Assembly (NCBI GenBank): GCA_007570785.1
Contig: ML664161.1
Location: forward strand, 10,601,475 to 10,665,474
Direction of reading: 5' to 3'
Length of the DNA stretch: 64,000 nucleotides
DNA from: Antilocapra americana
Taxonomy: Eukaryota > Chordata > Mammalia > Artiodactyla > Antilocapridae
The translations under genes were made by a program, and so were the position numbers. The notes under the pieces are model-generated. The model worked only from the letters and a program-made list of their open reading frames with translations. It was not told the DNA's origin and did no database searches. Of the stretch, positions 32,382-43,999 are shown one piece after another (within the stretch, counting starts at the first letter, position 1; each line of letters begins with the position of its first letter).

Positions 32382-32870
32382 TACACTGTTGGTGGGAATG
32401 TAAATTTTTGCAGTACAATGGAAAAAAATATGAGGTTCCCTAAAATACTAAAAACGGTGTTGCCATATGATCAAGCAATCTCACTTCTGTGCATATATAC
32501 AAAGAAAACTCAAAAAAAATTTTTTTTTAATGTATGCACCCCAGTGTTCATAGCAACTCCATTTAAAATAGTTAACACATGAAGGAATCTAAATACCTAT
32601 TGACAGAGGAATGGATGAAGAAGATGTGGTGCATATGTACAATGGAATATTACTCATCTATAGAAAAGAATAAAATAGTGTCATTTGCAGTAACATGGAT
32701 GGACCTAGAGACTGTCATACTAAGTAAAGTAAACCAGAAAAAAGAAAGACAAATACCATATGATATCATTTATATGTGGACACTAAAATGTGATACAAAT
32801 AAACTTATTTGCAAAACAGAAAGAGACTCACAGACATAGACAACAACTCTATGGTTAACAAATTGACAAT
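32382..32870 (+). mobile_element. L1 ORF2 C-terminus and 3' UTR start (segment 4)
   Basis: Starts acactgttggtgggaatgta, then tgccatatgatcaagcaatc, ggaatggatgaagaagatgt, tacaatggaatattactcat and atatgtggacactaaaatgt. The plus frame 32579-32839 (86 codons) is the end of L1 ORF2 (TMEYYSSIEKNKI, WMDLETVILSKVN). An A/T-rich tract at 32505-32530 interrupts it. Confidence 0.8.
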
Positions 32871-32959
32871 AGGGGCCAAAAAGAATGCTGGAGTAGCGAT
32901 GTTAACTTCTCTGAAGTAGACGATTTCAGAACATTAGAGATTATCAAGAATTAAGTGTA

Positions 32960-33095
32960 TTACAATTGAAGCACCTGCTATGTGTCTAACATCATGACAG
33001 TTTTTTTCACTCACAGTACCCCATTTATTCCTCATGAAAATATAATGGTCAGGAAGCATTTACTCTTTGCATATAAGGAAATTAATAAAATGCAA
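32960..33095 (-). mobile_element. MIR fragment
   Basis: The order gcacctgctatgtgtctaac / cactcacagtaccccattta / cctcatgaaaatataatggt / gcatttactctttgcatata follows the complement of MIR. Confidence 0.5.
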
Positions 33096-33264
33096 AAATG
33101 GCATTACACTGGTTTCCTTTTATTAAATTAATTTCATTAAAACAGGTAACAAAATACTATCACTTGAAAACTGTAAACAGGAACTCAGTGCATCATCATG
33201 GACTTTGCTCATCTTATATCATACTGATTATTGTCATATAAGCCTATTTAAAACTGCTGCTCTC

Positions 33265-33720
33265 AGTTAGGCAAGACACCAAGGAAGACGTGTGGTCAGC
33301 AAAACCTTTCAGTTCAGCCTGTTGCCTTGTGTGGTCTGTGGTTATCTTGTCTCACATGTGCCTGATGCTCTTGTGTCATGGCACGTGTAATCTTGGTGGC
33401 AATTTTGACTGCTTCCCAGTGCTTCACAGCTCTGCCGCATGGCTTGATGTTGTGTTTGGTATGTGCTTAGCACATTTCATCTGCCTGCCAAGTTTGCATT
33501 TGCTCCACTTAATGCAGCTCCTGCCTCGGTATCCTACTACCATTTATCATTCACAAACATCTCACCCTGCAGAGTAGAGCTGGAGTGAGCGTGGCTTCCA
33601 TGTTGCTGGGCTGGCTGGAATACAGGGTCTTGTTGCCAGTGTTATGCGATTCCATTTAATGATAGAAAGGGCTGATGGTGTGGCTGGTGAGACTGCCTGA
33701 GAAATCCACATGCTAGCAAA
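33265..33720. other. Unique GC-richer block with a 95-codon frame
   Basis: No repeat recognised. The plus frame 33290-33577 is cysteine- and leucine-rich with no motif I know. Nothing upstream or downstream suggests an exon. Function unknown. Confidence 0.25.
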
Positions 33721-34164
33721 TCTACATCCCTTTATCACTGCCCTGAACTTCAGTGTTTCAGGCCACTGACTTCATTTATGGCTGCATGGTCCTTTGGAGA
33801 GCCAACTGTATACATTCTCCATTTAAAAAGTAGACAATGTGTTATTTGGTCTGATGTGGGAAATGGCATGATTTTTTAAAAATATCATTACAGTAAAGAT
33901 AGTCAGTGTCATTCATTTTTAAATGTTAACTATCAATTCATTAACTTAAGCAAGAAATTAAAATATTAGTTTTATAATATAAATATTATTCTTTAACAAT
34001 AGAATTAAATCAACTAAAGAAACTTAAAGCCCAGATTGTACTTACAAATAAAATAAAAGAAGCATGCAGATAATTTAGCCAGGATATCCATGCCACAGGC
34101 CTCCTCCACACTTCCTGGCTTTGCAGATTTATTTTATGCTTATTGGTTGTATTTAACACACTCT

Positions 34165-34360
34165 TAGGCAGTGATTTTTGTATGTCAGATAGTCTTTTAA
34201 GCACTTTATGAATATGAAAAGATTTAATGCTCATAACATCTGTATGAATTAGATCCTATTATTGTCCTCATTTTATTGATTAAGAAACTGAGACACAAGA
34301 AGCTTAAGTTGCAGAAAGTGGAAGGGCTGAGAATCCAATGAGGCAGAGCTACTGCATTAT
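34165..34360 (-). mobile_element. MIR SINE
   Basis: The order gtcagatagtcttttaagca / ctttatgaatatgaaaag / gatcctattattgtcctcat / gattaagaaactgagacaca / aagtggaagggctgagaatc is a good complement of MIR. Confidence 0.75.
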
Positions 34361-34834
34361 CTCAGATGATAACCTTGTCTGTGTTTTATCATCTCACCCA
34401 CAAGAGTATAACCCCAGTGCTAAATTTCAGTATTACTTCCAGCCAAACTCCTCATTCTATGGAAATGTATTTTATTTTTTATAACAAAAACATGGAAGGA
34501 CATTGTGGATGTGTACTGATCACAGAGAAACTTGATGTGATACCAACAGTTCAATTTTGGCTCCAAACTAACACGTAAGTGGGGTGGTGAAGTTTAGTGC
34601 ATTGTTCACAGAAACTAAATGTGACTTATAGCATTAAAAGGAACAATATGATGAGAACTATGTTTTCCACCTGCACACTGACTAGGACCCCTTGGATAAA
34701 CGGAAAACAACAGCAACAGTGTCAAATGAGTAAGGCAGCCTAGTGTGGGCAAAAGATGACAGACTGAAGACCCCAAGGGGAAGTTCTAGTCTCTCTGATG
34801 TCCTGAAATAATTGAGTTATTTTAAGTGTTAGAA

Positions 34835-35184
34835 GAATAAGACTCCTGAGAGTCCCTTCAACAGCAAGGAGATCAAACTAGTCAATCCCAAAGGAAATCA
34901 ACCCTGAATATTCATTGGAAAGACTGATACTGAAACTGAACCTCCAATACTTTGGTCACCTGATGAGAAGAGCTGACTCACTGGAAAGACCCTGATCCTG
35001 GGAAGGATTGAAGGGAGGCAGAGAAGGGAGTGAGAGAGGAGAAGATGGTTGGATGGCATCACTAATGGACATGAGTTAGAGCAAACTCCGAGAGACAGTG
35101 AAGCACAGGCAAATGTGGAGTGTTGCAGTCCACAGGGTCTCAAAGAGTCAAACACGACTGAAAGACTGAACAACAATAACAAAA
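34835..35184 (+). mobile_element. BovB 3' fragment with target-site duplication
   Basis: The last 340 bases of BovB (gactcctgagagtcccttca to aagactgaacaacaataac). GTGTTAGAA occurs at 34826-34834 and 35187-35195, with matching A-rich bases before it. Its 5' end lies at the same BovB position as the copy at 29101. Confidence 0.9.
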
Positions 35185-35379
35185 AGGTGTTAGAATACAC
35201 AGTGTAGTTTCTGGAGTCAAAGCAAGTCACCAAACCAGCTTCTCCCATTCCTCCCCCTTGAGGAATAGGCGCATAGCTTGTCACTTTATGTGATTTTTTT
35301 GACCCATCGGCATTGTTCAAGGGTCAACCATGCATCTAGACAGTGCCATCGCACAGAATCCTATTTATAAACAAACACA

Positions 35380-36650
35380 GATGAGGAAATAGGAAACAGA
35401 ACTACTTAGATATTAGCTAAGGTTGATAGTGAAGCGTGAACTTCATTTCGTAGTGTATTTACTTAGCATAATTAAGTTTTTCAAGGCCAGTATGTCACTA
35501 ATGCTCTTTTGCATGTTTTAGCACCTTTTGCTTCTTCTGAAATAAGCATGTGAAAAGAGTAATTAAATAGCCACAGAGGAAGTCTAAAGCAGTGGTTTTT
35601 GGACATATTAATAGGGTGGTAATTTCAACAATAAACAAGTACCCTTGACAGTGTGATAAGAAACATTACTGAAGAATGGTGCTATGAGGACTGGGATTGT
35701 AATAGGTTGAAAGAGAAAGTATTAGTGCAAAAGAGTCAGGGCAGAGATGATACCTGATGTTAATGCCTCTGGTAGTAATAAAAATATATTGAATGAATTT
35801 TATGACACAAATACATTTGCAAATATGGAAAATTATGTTTCTTTTTCAAAGAATGTTATGAGGCATGAACCTCCTAAAGAATAATAACTAAAATAAGGTA
35901 ATAAAGAGAGAGTGTGGCAGTCAGTGTGAATCTGAAGAATATAATCCTCATTGGGTTTTAACTCTTATTTAATTTCTGTGAGCAAGTCATGGAGCTTTTC
36001 TGCCCCACTGAATTGTCAGGTTTGGGTCAAAACTGATTTTTTTTTAAATCTATTGTCTAGTTGTCCTGTGGCCAGTTGGGCACATCTTACTCATTGTACC
36101 AAGCTGATTCATTGAAGGTCGGCCATTATAACTTCTGCTTGATTCTCAACTCATTCACCATATTGAGAAGGAATTTACCTATATCCTTTGCCCTTCTTGT
36201 GATGTGGAACATGTATTTTACCTCAAATATATTCCCATTAGAAGATTCCCAGCAGTAAACTACTTCTACAGCTTATTATAGGAATAGTCTTCTAATCATG
36301 TAAGCACATATTAAAAATAAAGTTTAATGCCAATGTCTTTTATCTTTCTTATATAAGTTCTATTTGGAATGCTCCTGCATGTGCTATATAACTTAGGGAA
36401 TACTCTAAGTTTGCCCACTGGTTTATTTAAAATAAAAATAAATAATTTCATCCAAAAACAGCCACTACAAAGAATTAAATTGTTTTGCTTTGGGAAGAAA
36501 AATGACTGTTCTGAGTCTAGAGCTGTCCTAAATTTCTTTTGTTTCCTGAGTGTTCAGGTGACCTTTCATAACCCCTACATATTCTTAAAGTGGTCTTTCT
36601 TGTTGTTTAGAAATCTTGAAGAATTAAAGAAACATACTCCAGCTCTCTTC
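35380..36650. other. Mostly unique AT-rich DNA
   Basis: A MIR-like scrap may lie at 35385-35465. No gene recognised; the plus frame 36369-36677 (102 codons) has no domain. Confidence 0.35.
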
Positions 36651-36659
36651 ATCTCTTTC

Positions 36660-36840
36660 TTTCTGTACCCACAGTAGCCAACGATGCTTAATTATTTTGT
36701 GTTTTAAATGGTTCTTTAGTTATTGGTTGTGTGTAACCCTTGAGGCAAAGAACATGTGATATTTTCCTTGTATGTGCTCCACACAACCTATCATAGTCTT
36801 GAGCATCGAAAATTGCTCATCGGATGTAAACATAATTCAT
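36660..36840 (+). mobile_element. L2 3' end
   Basis: The stretch acccttgaggcaaagaacat, gtatgtgctccacacaacct and tcatagtcttgagcatcg resembles the L2 terminus. Confidence 0.4.
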
Positions 36841-36844
36841 TTAG

Positions 36845-38060
36845 AGAGCTCTAGTTTTCTTTGAAGTTGTTTCACATAGTACAAGACTCCTAGGGTATGA
36901 GAAAACAAGTAGACTCCTTGAAAAGCCAGTCATTTGGGAAGGAAGTACCCAGTCTCCAGTGCCAGTCACCTCATAATTTTACCTTCAGTTCCAGGATATA
37001 ATTTTTTTTTTCTAACCTCAAAAGGGGTTATCTTATGGAAAGGGCTGTCCAGGGTTCCTCAGTTACTTTCTCTAATTCCAAAAGCCTTTTCATTGGCTCC
37101 AAGTGATTTTCCCCTCTTGAGAATGAAGCATTCAAAGGCATCGGCTAAGAAAGATAACACTCAGTAGGTTAGTGCAGCTATTGGAGCTCACTCCTTGCAA
37201 AGGACAAAATATGCATACCTGAAAAAATGAGAAAAGCAATGGGGTGAGTTGCTGGACCGACAAGCTTAGTCAGGGTTTCTGACCATGAGGGTGCAGTGTG
37301 TTTGGAATCATTTGTGTTCACAGTGCCTTTGTAACAGGCCTGTGACTGCCTGTGCATAGAAAGATAAGGAACATAAAGAGGTAACCATTTTCTGCTTAAG
37401 AATGTGAGAAACTCCAGTAAAATAGGTAGGACCTTCATGTTGCCACAACGGTAGCTGAAAAGTTTGTTGAAGTTGAGCTACTGATAAGCCCAGAATAGAA
37501 ATAAGGCCAATCCTTGGATGTTCCAACCACTTTCCTGAAAATGATCTTTCTGAGATCAGTATTCACAGTTCTCACAAGTCAAAGGCATTTTTCTCTGCCC
37601 TAATTCTCCTTGACTTTCCATAGCAGTTGACTCCGGCTCCCCACTATTTGTGATAGGCTCTAATTTGACATCCAGCCTGATACATTCTTCTGTCCTCTTT
37701 CTTTTTTGCCTACTCTTTTCTTTTCAGAGAAAAGATGCAGGAGGCTAAAAAAGGTTGAATGTCCACCATGGGTCTACTTCTGATTAGGTCTGTGTATGGT
37801 GAGGGGAAAGATAGGGAGGGAGATCTATTATTCCTTGGGGAGGTCAAGGACACTCTTCAAAAGACTCTGAGCAAGTGACAGCCAACTTCGTACAGGAGTG
37901 AGGAATGAAAGTTAGGTGGGAAAATATGAGCAGATTCTAGCCTCCTGAAAGGCCTCCTGTGACCCTGAAAGGGGATGTTGGTGAAGTAAAGGATAAGAGA
38001 ACCAACACACACGACACACACAGTAGGTCAACTTTGTGCTGGGCAACACATTCATGCATT
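36845..38060. other. Unique DNA, no gene seen
   Basis: No repeat family recognised. Several frames of 65-86 codons on both strands lack domains. Confidence 0.4.
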
Positions 38061-38069
38061 ATAAAAAGA

Positions 38070-38152
38070 AAAATTGATCAGTTACATTAAAATTGAAAAC
38101 TTCTGCTCATTGAAGGACACCCCTGAGGAAAATGAATAGGTAATCTACAGTG
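38070..38152 (+). mobile_element. L1 ORF2 scrap, left of Bov-tA
   Basis: The order aattgatcagttacattaaa / attgaaaacttctgctcatt / gaaggacacc is L1 ORF2. It continues at 38365 (catattgaacatatttgcac). Confidence 0.6.
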
Positions 38153-38364
38153 CAGCCTTCCCTGGTGACTCAGTGGGAATTCTCCGCCTGCCAGTGTAAA
38201 AGAAATGGGTTTGATCCATGAGTCTGGATAATCCTCTGGAGAAGGAAATGGGAACCCCCTCCAGTATCCTTGCCTGGGAAATCCCATAAACAGAGGAATC
38301 TGGTAGGCTAAGTCCATGGGGTCCCAAAGAGTCAGACACGACTTAGTGACTAAACAAAACAGAG
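38153..38364 (+). mobile_element. Bov-tA SINE nested in an L1 scrap
   Basis: From ccttccctggtgactcagtg to acgacttagtgactaaacaa. Target-site duplication AATCTACAGTG (38142-38152) / AATCCACATTG (38365-38375), 9 of 11. Confidence 0.9.
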
Positions 38365-38514
38365 AATCCACATTGAACATATTTGCACAATATGTACCTG
38401 AGATGTCACTGTTTCCTTTTATCTCAGAAAAATTCTTTAGGAAGAAATTATGATTTCCCCTTTACCAGAAGATGAAAACACATCAGAAAGTTTCAACATT
38501 TTTGATAAATCTTA

Positions 38515-39975
38515 TGAAAAATTTCAAACATCAATAAAGTTGAAAGAACTTTACAGCAAGCACTCCTAAATCTACCATTAAATTCAGTCATTAATATTTG
38601 TATCCTTATTTTACCCCATATTTATCCATCTATTTATCCCTCTATCCATAAATCTATCTTGATTTTTTATGTAATTCAAAGTAAATTTCAGGTATCAGTA
38701 CATTTCTGATACTTCAGATACTTTAACATGCATATATGATCAGAATTCAATATTTTCCTCATACCTTTTTTTTTCCTGTTGATACAAAGCACAGACACAG
38801 ATGCACAAATCTTAAATGTTTTTTTAACAAAGTTTTGACAAATGCAAACAGACTTGTCTAACATTGACAGCATGCTTCATCACAGTCATTGCCCAATCCA
38901 AAGTACAACCACTGTTGTTTTTTTTTTTTCAGAATAATTTGCTTCTTTAGAAATTCTTGTAGATGGAGTCAAAGAGTATGCATTTTGCCTGTAAGGCTTC
39001 TTTTATTCAGCATAATTATATTGAGAACTGTCCATGTTGTTGGCATATTAGTATTTTTCTTGTGTTGAATAGTATTTCATTCTATTATTATTATACTGTA
39101 TTCTGTTTACTTATTCTTCTATTAATGGACACTTAGGCTGCTTGCAGTTTGAGGTCATTATCAATAAAGCTTCCATGAATATTGTTATATAAATCTTTTT
39201 ATGAATATAAATTCTTATCTTTTTGTATAAATACTGAGGAATAGAATTTCTGTGAGTTCTTTCTCCAAGTGACTACCATTTTCTATAAAAACAATATATG
39301 TCAGTTACAACTGCTCCACAATCTTACCAGTACTGGTGTGCTCGGACTTTAATATTATTCACTTTTGTAGTGTTTGTAGTAATTTTAATTATTATTTCCT
39401 AGATAATAACGATCTTGACTGCTTTTTGTGTGCTTTTTTTTTTAGCTTTTTATGTGCCTATTGGCTGTTTTTTATCTTTTTTAATGAGAAGTCTGTTCAG
39501 ATATTTTTCCCACTTATAAATTGGGCTGTTGGACGCTTATCATTAGAATGTAGAATTATGTATGTTTTGCATAGTTTTTCTTTATCAGGTATACATTTCA
39601 CAGATATTTTCTCCCACTTTGCCTATTGATTTTCTTAATGGTATCTTTTGATGAGCAGAAATTTAAAATTTTGATGTACTTCAATTTATCAGTTTTTAAA
39701 TACTTACTCATTTCTATCTTCTAAGAAACATTTTTTTAGCTCCAAGTCCTACAAATATTTTGTATTTTTCTTTAAAAACATTAATGTTTGGATGTCACAA
39801 TTGGGCGAATGTTCAACTTAATTTTTGTATATGATGTGAAGTAGTTTTTGAATTTTATTTTTTTCCATGTGGGTATCTAACTTTCTAGTCCCCTTCGCTA
39901 AAAAGACTTTTCTGTCTCTATTGTATCACTTTGGTTGTTCTCAAAGACTTTTACATAAATTGCTCAAGATTCCTC
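38515..39975 (-). mobile_element. Long old L1M, 3' UTR and ORF2 end
   Basis: Bases 38515-38960 are the complement of an L1M 3' UTR (attttaccccatatttatcc, ttcaaagtaaatttcaggta, gatactttaacatgcatata). From about 38990 the complement of ORF2 follows: tttattcagcataattatat, ttaatggacacttaggctgc, ttctccaagtgactaccat, tgtgcctattggctgttttt, tttctcccactttgcctatt. All frames are broken. Confidence 0.7.
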
Positions 39976-40099
39976 AGGCCAAGAAACAAAAGTCAAAAAT
40001 CAGATTTGACTGAATAAATCAATTTATGTTCTTTCCCAAAACATATATGCCTAATGAAAAATAACACTAATAAAAATAATCAAAAGTTAATAGTCACTG

Positions 40100-40156
40100 T
40101 GCTGTTTCTCAGCATAGATTGTTCCACTTAATTTTCAAATACACTCTATTAAATAA
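40100..40156 (-). mobile_element. MIR, left part, split by Bov-A2
   Basis: The stretch agcatagattgttccactta, attttcaaatacactctatt is the complement of the MIR middle. It continues at 40428-40600. Confidence 0.5.
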
Positions 40157-40427
40157 GGAGAAGGAAATGGCAACCCACTCCCATATTCTTGCCTGGAAAA
40201 TTCCATAGATGTGGGAGCCCAGTAAGCTACAGTCCATGGGGTTGCAAAGAGTTGGACACGACTGAGAGACTTCACTTTCTTTCTTTCTATAGTTACTTTT
40301 GGAGAAGGAAATGGCAACCTACTCCAGTGCTCTTGCCTGGCGAATCCCATGGACAGAGGCCTGGTGAGCTACGGTCTGTGGGGTTGCAAAGAGCCGGATG
40401 CGACTAAGCAACTAACACACACACACA
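40157..40427 (+). mobile_element. Bov-A2 SINE (two tandem Bov-A units)
   Basis: Two units, each starting ggagaaggaaatggcaacc (40157 and about 40302) and ending in the BovB-like tail, joined by cttcactttctttctttct. The end is a short (AC)n tail. CTATTAAATAA at 40146-40156 and 40428-40438 is a perfect 11-base target-site duplication. Confidence 0.95.
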
Positions 40428-40600
40428 CTATTAAATAAACATTTTTTATAATGCTTGCTTAGAAGTAAGGAAACAAACTTATAGTGGTAGAATAATTTGT
40501 TAAAGCCACACAACTCCTAAGTAACAAAACCAAAGCTTAATCCAGGTCCAGATGAATCTCTAAACTGCATTCCTAAGCAGAGTGCTGTATCATCCTGAAA
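40428..40600 (-). mobile_element. MIR, right part
   Basis: The order aagtaaggaaacaaacttat / aatttgttaaagccacacaa / cctaagtaacaaaacc / taatccaggtccagatgaat / gcagagtgctgtatcat is the complement of the remaining MIR, including its tRNA-like 5' part. Confidence 0.6.
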
Positions 40601-40604
40601 TGAA

Positions 40605-41920
40605 AATCAATATTGCTAATCATATATTTCATATGTGAGAAATGACTTAACATTAGGTAGGACTGCTTCTGCTACCTAGCAAAAAGTCATCTGTGAACCT
40701 GCACAATACCTGGAAAAAAACTGGAATTTCAAACCAACATTTTAAAAAATAGTATCATAATGACTTTAATGACTTACATTTTCATCCTTTATATTTTACT
40801 TATTGTGTTTAAATAAATCTACTTGCAAATATGATTTTAAAATAGTGTAACAGAGGGTAAAAATGGAATGTTGAATTTTTTTTTCTTTGTTGAAACAAAG
40901 CAAGCCATTCAGTGCTCTGAAATAATTTCTGTAGCAAGAGTTCTGATCTCAAATCAGACTTTCTTAGTTTCAGGAACTCTGAAGAAATGCACTATGATTT
41001 AGACTACTGCTAGGGTAAAAACTATTTGTTTGGAGACTATTTGGTGATTATAGTCTTAGTGTTTCAACAATGACCTAAAGAAAAAGGTATTATCTCAATA
41101 TGTGTGAAATTTATTGCAAGTATATTACTAAGAACTGTACCTATTATTTTGCAAAAATGTGAAAAATTGAGGCTCCACATAATATTTTCTTAAATATAAT
41201 TCAGCAGTGATTTGAAATTGCTTTTATATGTATAAAGATGACAATAGTATTTCCTCAAATGGACTCCAATACAACAGTTTTGTTCTTTAAATAATAATGG
41301 AAAATTGAACATTGGCAGAATAACATATTTACCCATGTTTCATTAAGAGCAGGCAACAATGACTCTAACAGAAGTGAATAGATTAAAAAAAAAAAAAACA
41401 ACTCTTTTCCTTTGTGTGAATGTTTAAGCATCCTGGCGCTCTACTTTAGTGCATAGGAAATGGGGCTGTGCAGAATTTCTGGGCTCTGCTAATGATCTAG
41501 CTGCAATCTCCCCAGTGTAACACTTGTTAGACTCTAGTTACCTCCTGTTTCTGTGTTTGAGCCCATAATTTGGGTTCAACAGGCTCATGCTTTTCTATGT
41601 TTACATGGAAAAAACAAAACAATCTCAGTGCAAACTTCTAAGTATCTCTTTCTTCAAGACTGTATCTTAGGAAATACAGATTTATAGCTCTCATAGCTCC
41701 CATGATGCCTATATTTTAAAATCAAGGTGAGAATTTTTAAAAATTGCTAAATAATTGTAAATTTATGAAGTATCAGAGGGTGGATTCCACTGCTAAGCAA
41801 AAAAATTGTTTTCTTATTCCTTAGTTTTATTTAGTGTTGTGTCACCTATCCAACAAAGTTTACAAGAGCTAATAGTGAATATCTATGAAAATTGTATAGT
41901 ATACTTAAAATAGTTTTTGA
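40605..41920. other. Unique AT-rich DNA
   Basis: No gene or repeat recognised. Confidence 0.4.
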
Positions 41921-41928
41921 AAGATTTA

Positions 41929-42058
41929 GGGAACTTCCCTGGCAATCCAGTGGTTAAAATTCCATGCTTCCAGTGCAAGGGTTGCAGGTTTGATACCTGG
42001 TCAGGAAACTAAGATCCCACATTATGAGCCACATGGCCAAAAAACAAACAACAATCCA
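41929..42058 (+). mobile_element. CHR-type tRNA-derived SINE
   Basis: Head gggaacttccctggcaatcc, B-box-like gcaggtttgatacctggtca, then aactaagatcccacattatg and catggccaaaaaacaaacaa. Confidence 0.8.
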
Positions 42059-42284
42059 CTTTGAATGTAAACAAAAATTGTTAAGTTATTAATGATTAAT
42101 AGGTGGAATTTATAGAGTTTTAAATATTTCTATCTTCATGCTGAAAGAAATATTAGATAAAATAGAAATGTTTAAAAAACTATAAAATAAATGTCATAGA
42201 TGAGAAATTCTTGTATTATTCTCTGCCTTTACTTACTATATTTCTTATATTTAACTTATAAGCACAAAATAAGATTACTATACT

Positions 42285-42335
42285 CTGAATATATATTCAG
42301 AATATATATTCAGTGCATTCAGTGCATAGAATATA
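42285..42335. repeat. Palindromic tandem AT repeat
   Basis: CTGAATATATATTCAG (42285-42300) is a perfect 16-base palindrome. Its second half unit repeats to 42313, followed by a ten-base repeat (attcagtgc) twice. Confidence 0.85.
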
Positions 42336-42402
42336 TAGATTCTAAGTGCATTAAAATGTAATCAAGTTGCCCTAATTTTAAATATTGGCTGCATTATAAA
42401 TA

Positions 42403-43991
42403 CAGGTATATTTCATTTAATTGCACTTAACAGATATTGCATTTTTTACAGAGTCAAGTTTTGTGCAACCCTGTGTTGAGCAGGTCTGTTGGTGTCATTT
42501 TTCCAATAGCATTTGCTTGTATCCTGTTTCATATGTTGGCAATTTAGTAATACTTTTTAATATTTCAGACTTTTTTATTATTATATTGGATATGGTGAAG
42601 AGTTTCAGTGTAGATAAAACAGACTTATATTGAAAGAAGATGCTATGTAGATTTTCATAACCAGAGAGGAAAAGTCAATGCCCGACTTCAAAGCTTCAGG
42701 GGGCTAATGTAGCTGGTAACTTTAAGTAGAAGCCAATGCTCACTTTTCATTGACTATGCTAAATGGATTCTGTCTGTGCTCTATAAATGGAACAGAGCCT
42801 GGATGACAGTATATCTGTTTACAGCATGTTTTCCTGAATATTTTAAGCACACTGTTGAGGTCTACTGCTCAAAAAAAAAAAGGTTTCTTTCAAAATATCA
42901 CTGCTCATTGACAATGTACTTCGTCACTGATGAGCTCTGATGGTGATGTACAGTGAGATTAGTGTTGCTTTCATGCCTGATAGCACTACATTCATCCTGC
43001 AGCCCATGGATCAAGGAGTACTTTCAACTTTCAAGTCTTCTTACTTAAGAAATAAATTTCATAAGACTACTGCTGCCATAGATAGTGATTCTGATGATGA
43101 ATCTAGACAAAGGAAGTTGAAAACCTTCCAGAAAGTATTCACCATTATAGATGCCTTTAAGAACATTCACAATTCATGGCAGGTCAAAATAAGAACATTA
43201 ACAGGAGTTTGGAAGAAGCTGATTCCAACTTTCATTAATGACTTTGAAGAGTTCAAGTCTTCAATGGAGGAAGTACCTGTAAATATGGTAGAAATAGAAA
43301 GAAAACTAAAATTAGAAGTGGAGCCTGAAGGTGTGACTGAGTTGTTCCAATCTCATGATAAAACTTGAATGGATAAGGAGTTACTTCTTAGGGATGAGCA
43401 AAGAAAAGTGGTTTCTTGAGATGGAATCTACTTCTAATGGATGTTATGAAGATTGTTGAAATGACAACAAAGGATTTAGAACATTACTACATAAACTTAA
43501 TTGATAAAGCAGTGGCAGAGTTTAAAAGGATTGACTCCAATTTTGGAAGAAATTTGACTGTGGGTAAAATGCTATCAAACAGCACTGCATGATATAGAGG
43601 CATTGTTTGTGATAGGAAAAGTCAACGAACACAGCAAACTTCATTGTTGTCTTATTTTAAGAAATTGCCATAACCACATCAACCTTCAGCAATCACCACC
43701 TGATCAGTCAGCAGCCATAAACATCCAGGCAAGACCTTCCATGAGCAAAAGGATTACAGCTTGCTGAAGGCTCAGATGATGGTTAGACACTTTAGCAATA
43801 AAGTATGTATTAATTAAAGCATATATATTTTTAGACATACTGCTATTACATCCTTAATAGAATACAATTCAGCATAAATTTGTTTTTATATGCAGTGAAA
43901 AACAAAAAAATTCATATAGCTTGCTTATTTTGACATTGACTTTATTGCAGTATTCTGGAACTGAACCCACAATATCTATGAGGTACACTTG
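42403..43991 (+). mobile_element. Tigger1 (pogo/TcMar-type) DNA transposon, internally deleted
   Basis: The 5' terminal inverted repeat begins caggtatatttcatttaatt. The 3' one ends caatatctatgaggtacacttg. Both are flanked by TA (42401-42402, 43992-43993), the expected target duplication. At about 42596 the sequence jumps from the 5' untranslated part to the middle of the transposase gene, so the DNA-binding N-terminus is missing. The element is 1,589 bases; full-length Tigger1 is about 2.4 kb. Confidence 0.9.
42600..43740 (+). pseudogene. Broken Tigger1 transposase (DDE domain remnant)
   Basis: A remnant of a pogo-like transposase. The three catalytic aspartates can still be placed: at 42613-42615 in VDKTDLY, at 42910-42912 in LLIDN, and at 43009-43011 in LQPMDQGV. 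The longest frame, 42940-43368 (142 codons), runs from just before LQPMDQGV through TLTGVWKKLIPTF to FQSHDKT and ends at the same stop region as the family's internal position. Stops and frameshifts separate the pieces (for example TGA at 42928). Downstream sequence to about 43740 still follows the C-terminal part. The host gene TIGD1 derives from the same family; this copy is transposon debris, not TIGD1. Confidence 0.85.
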
Positions 43992-43999
43992 TATATTTT

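Noticed and set aside
34898..35320. 140-codon minus-strand frame
   Set aside because: Most of it is antisense to a BovB 3' fragment; the remainder is unique sequence with no domain.
42940..43368. Functional TIGD-type gene
   Set aside because: The frame is a 142-codon internal piece with stops on both sides inside a transposon that still has its terminal repeats and TA duplications.
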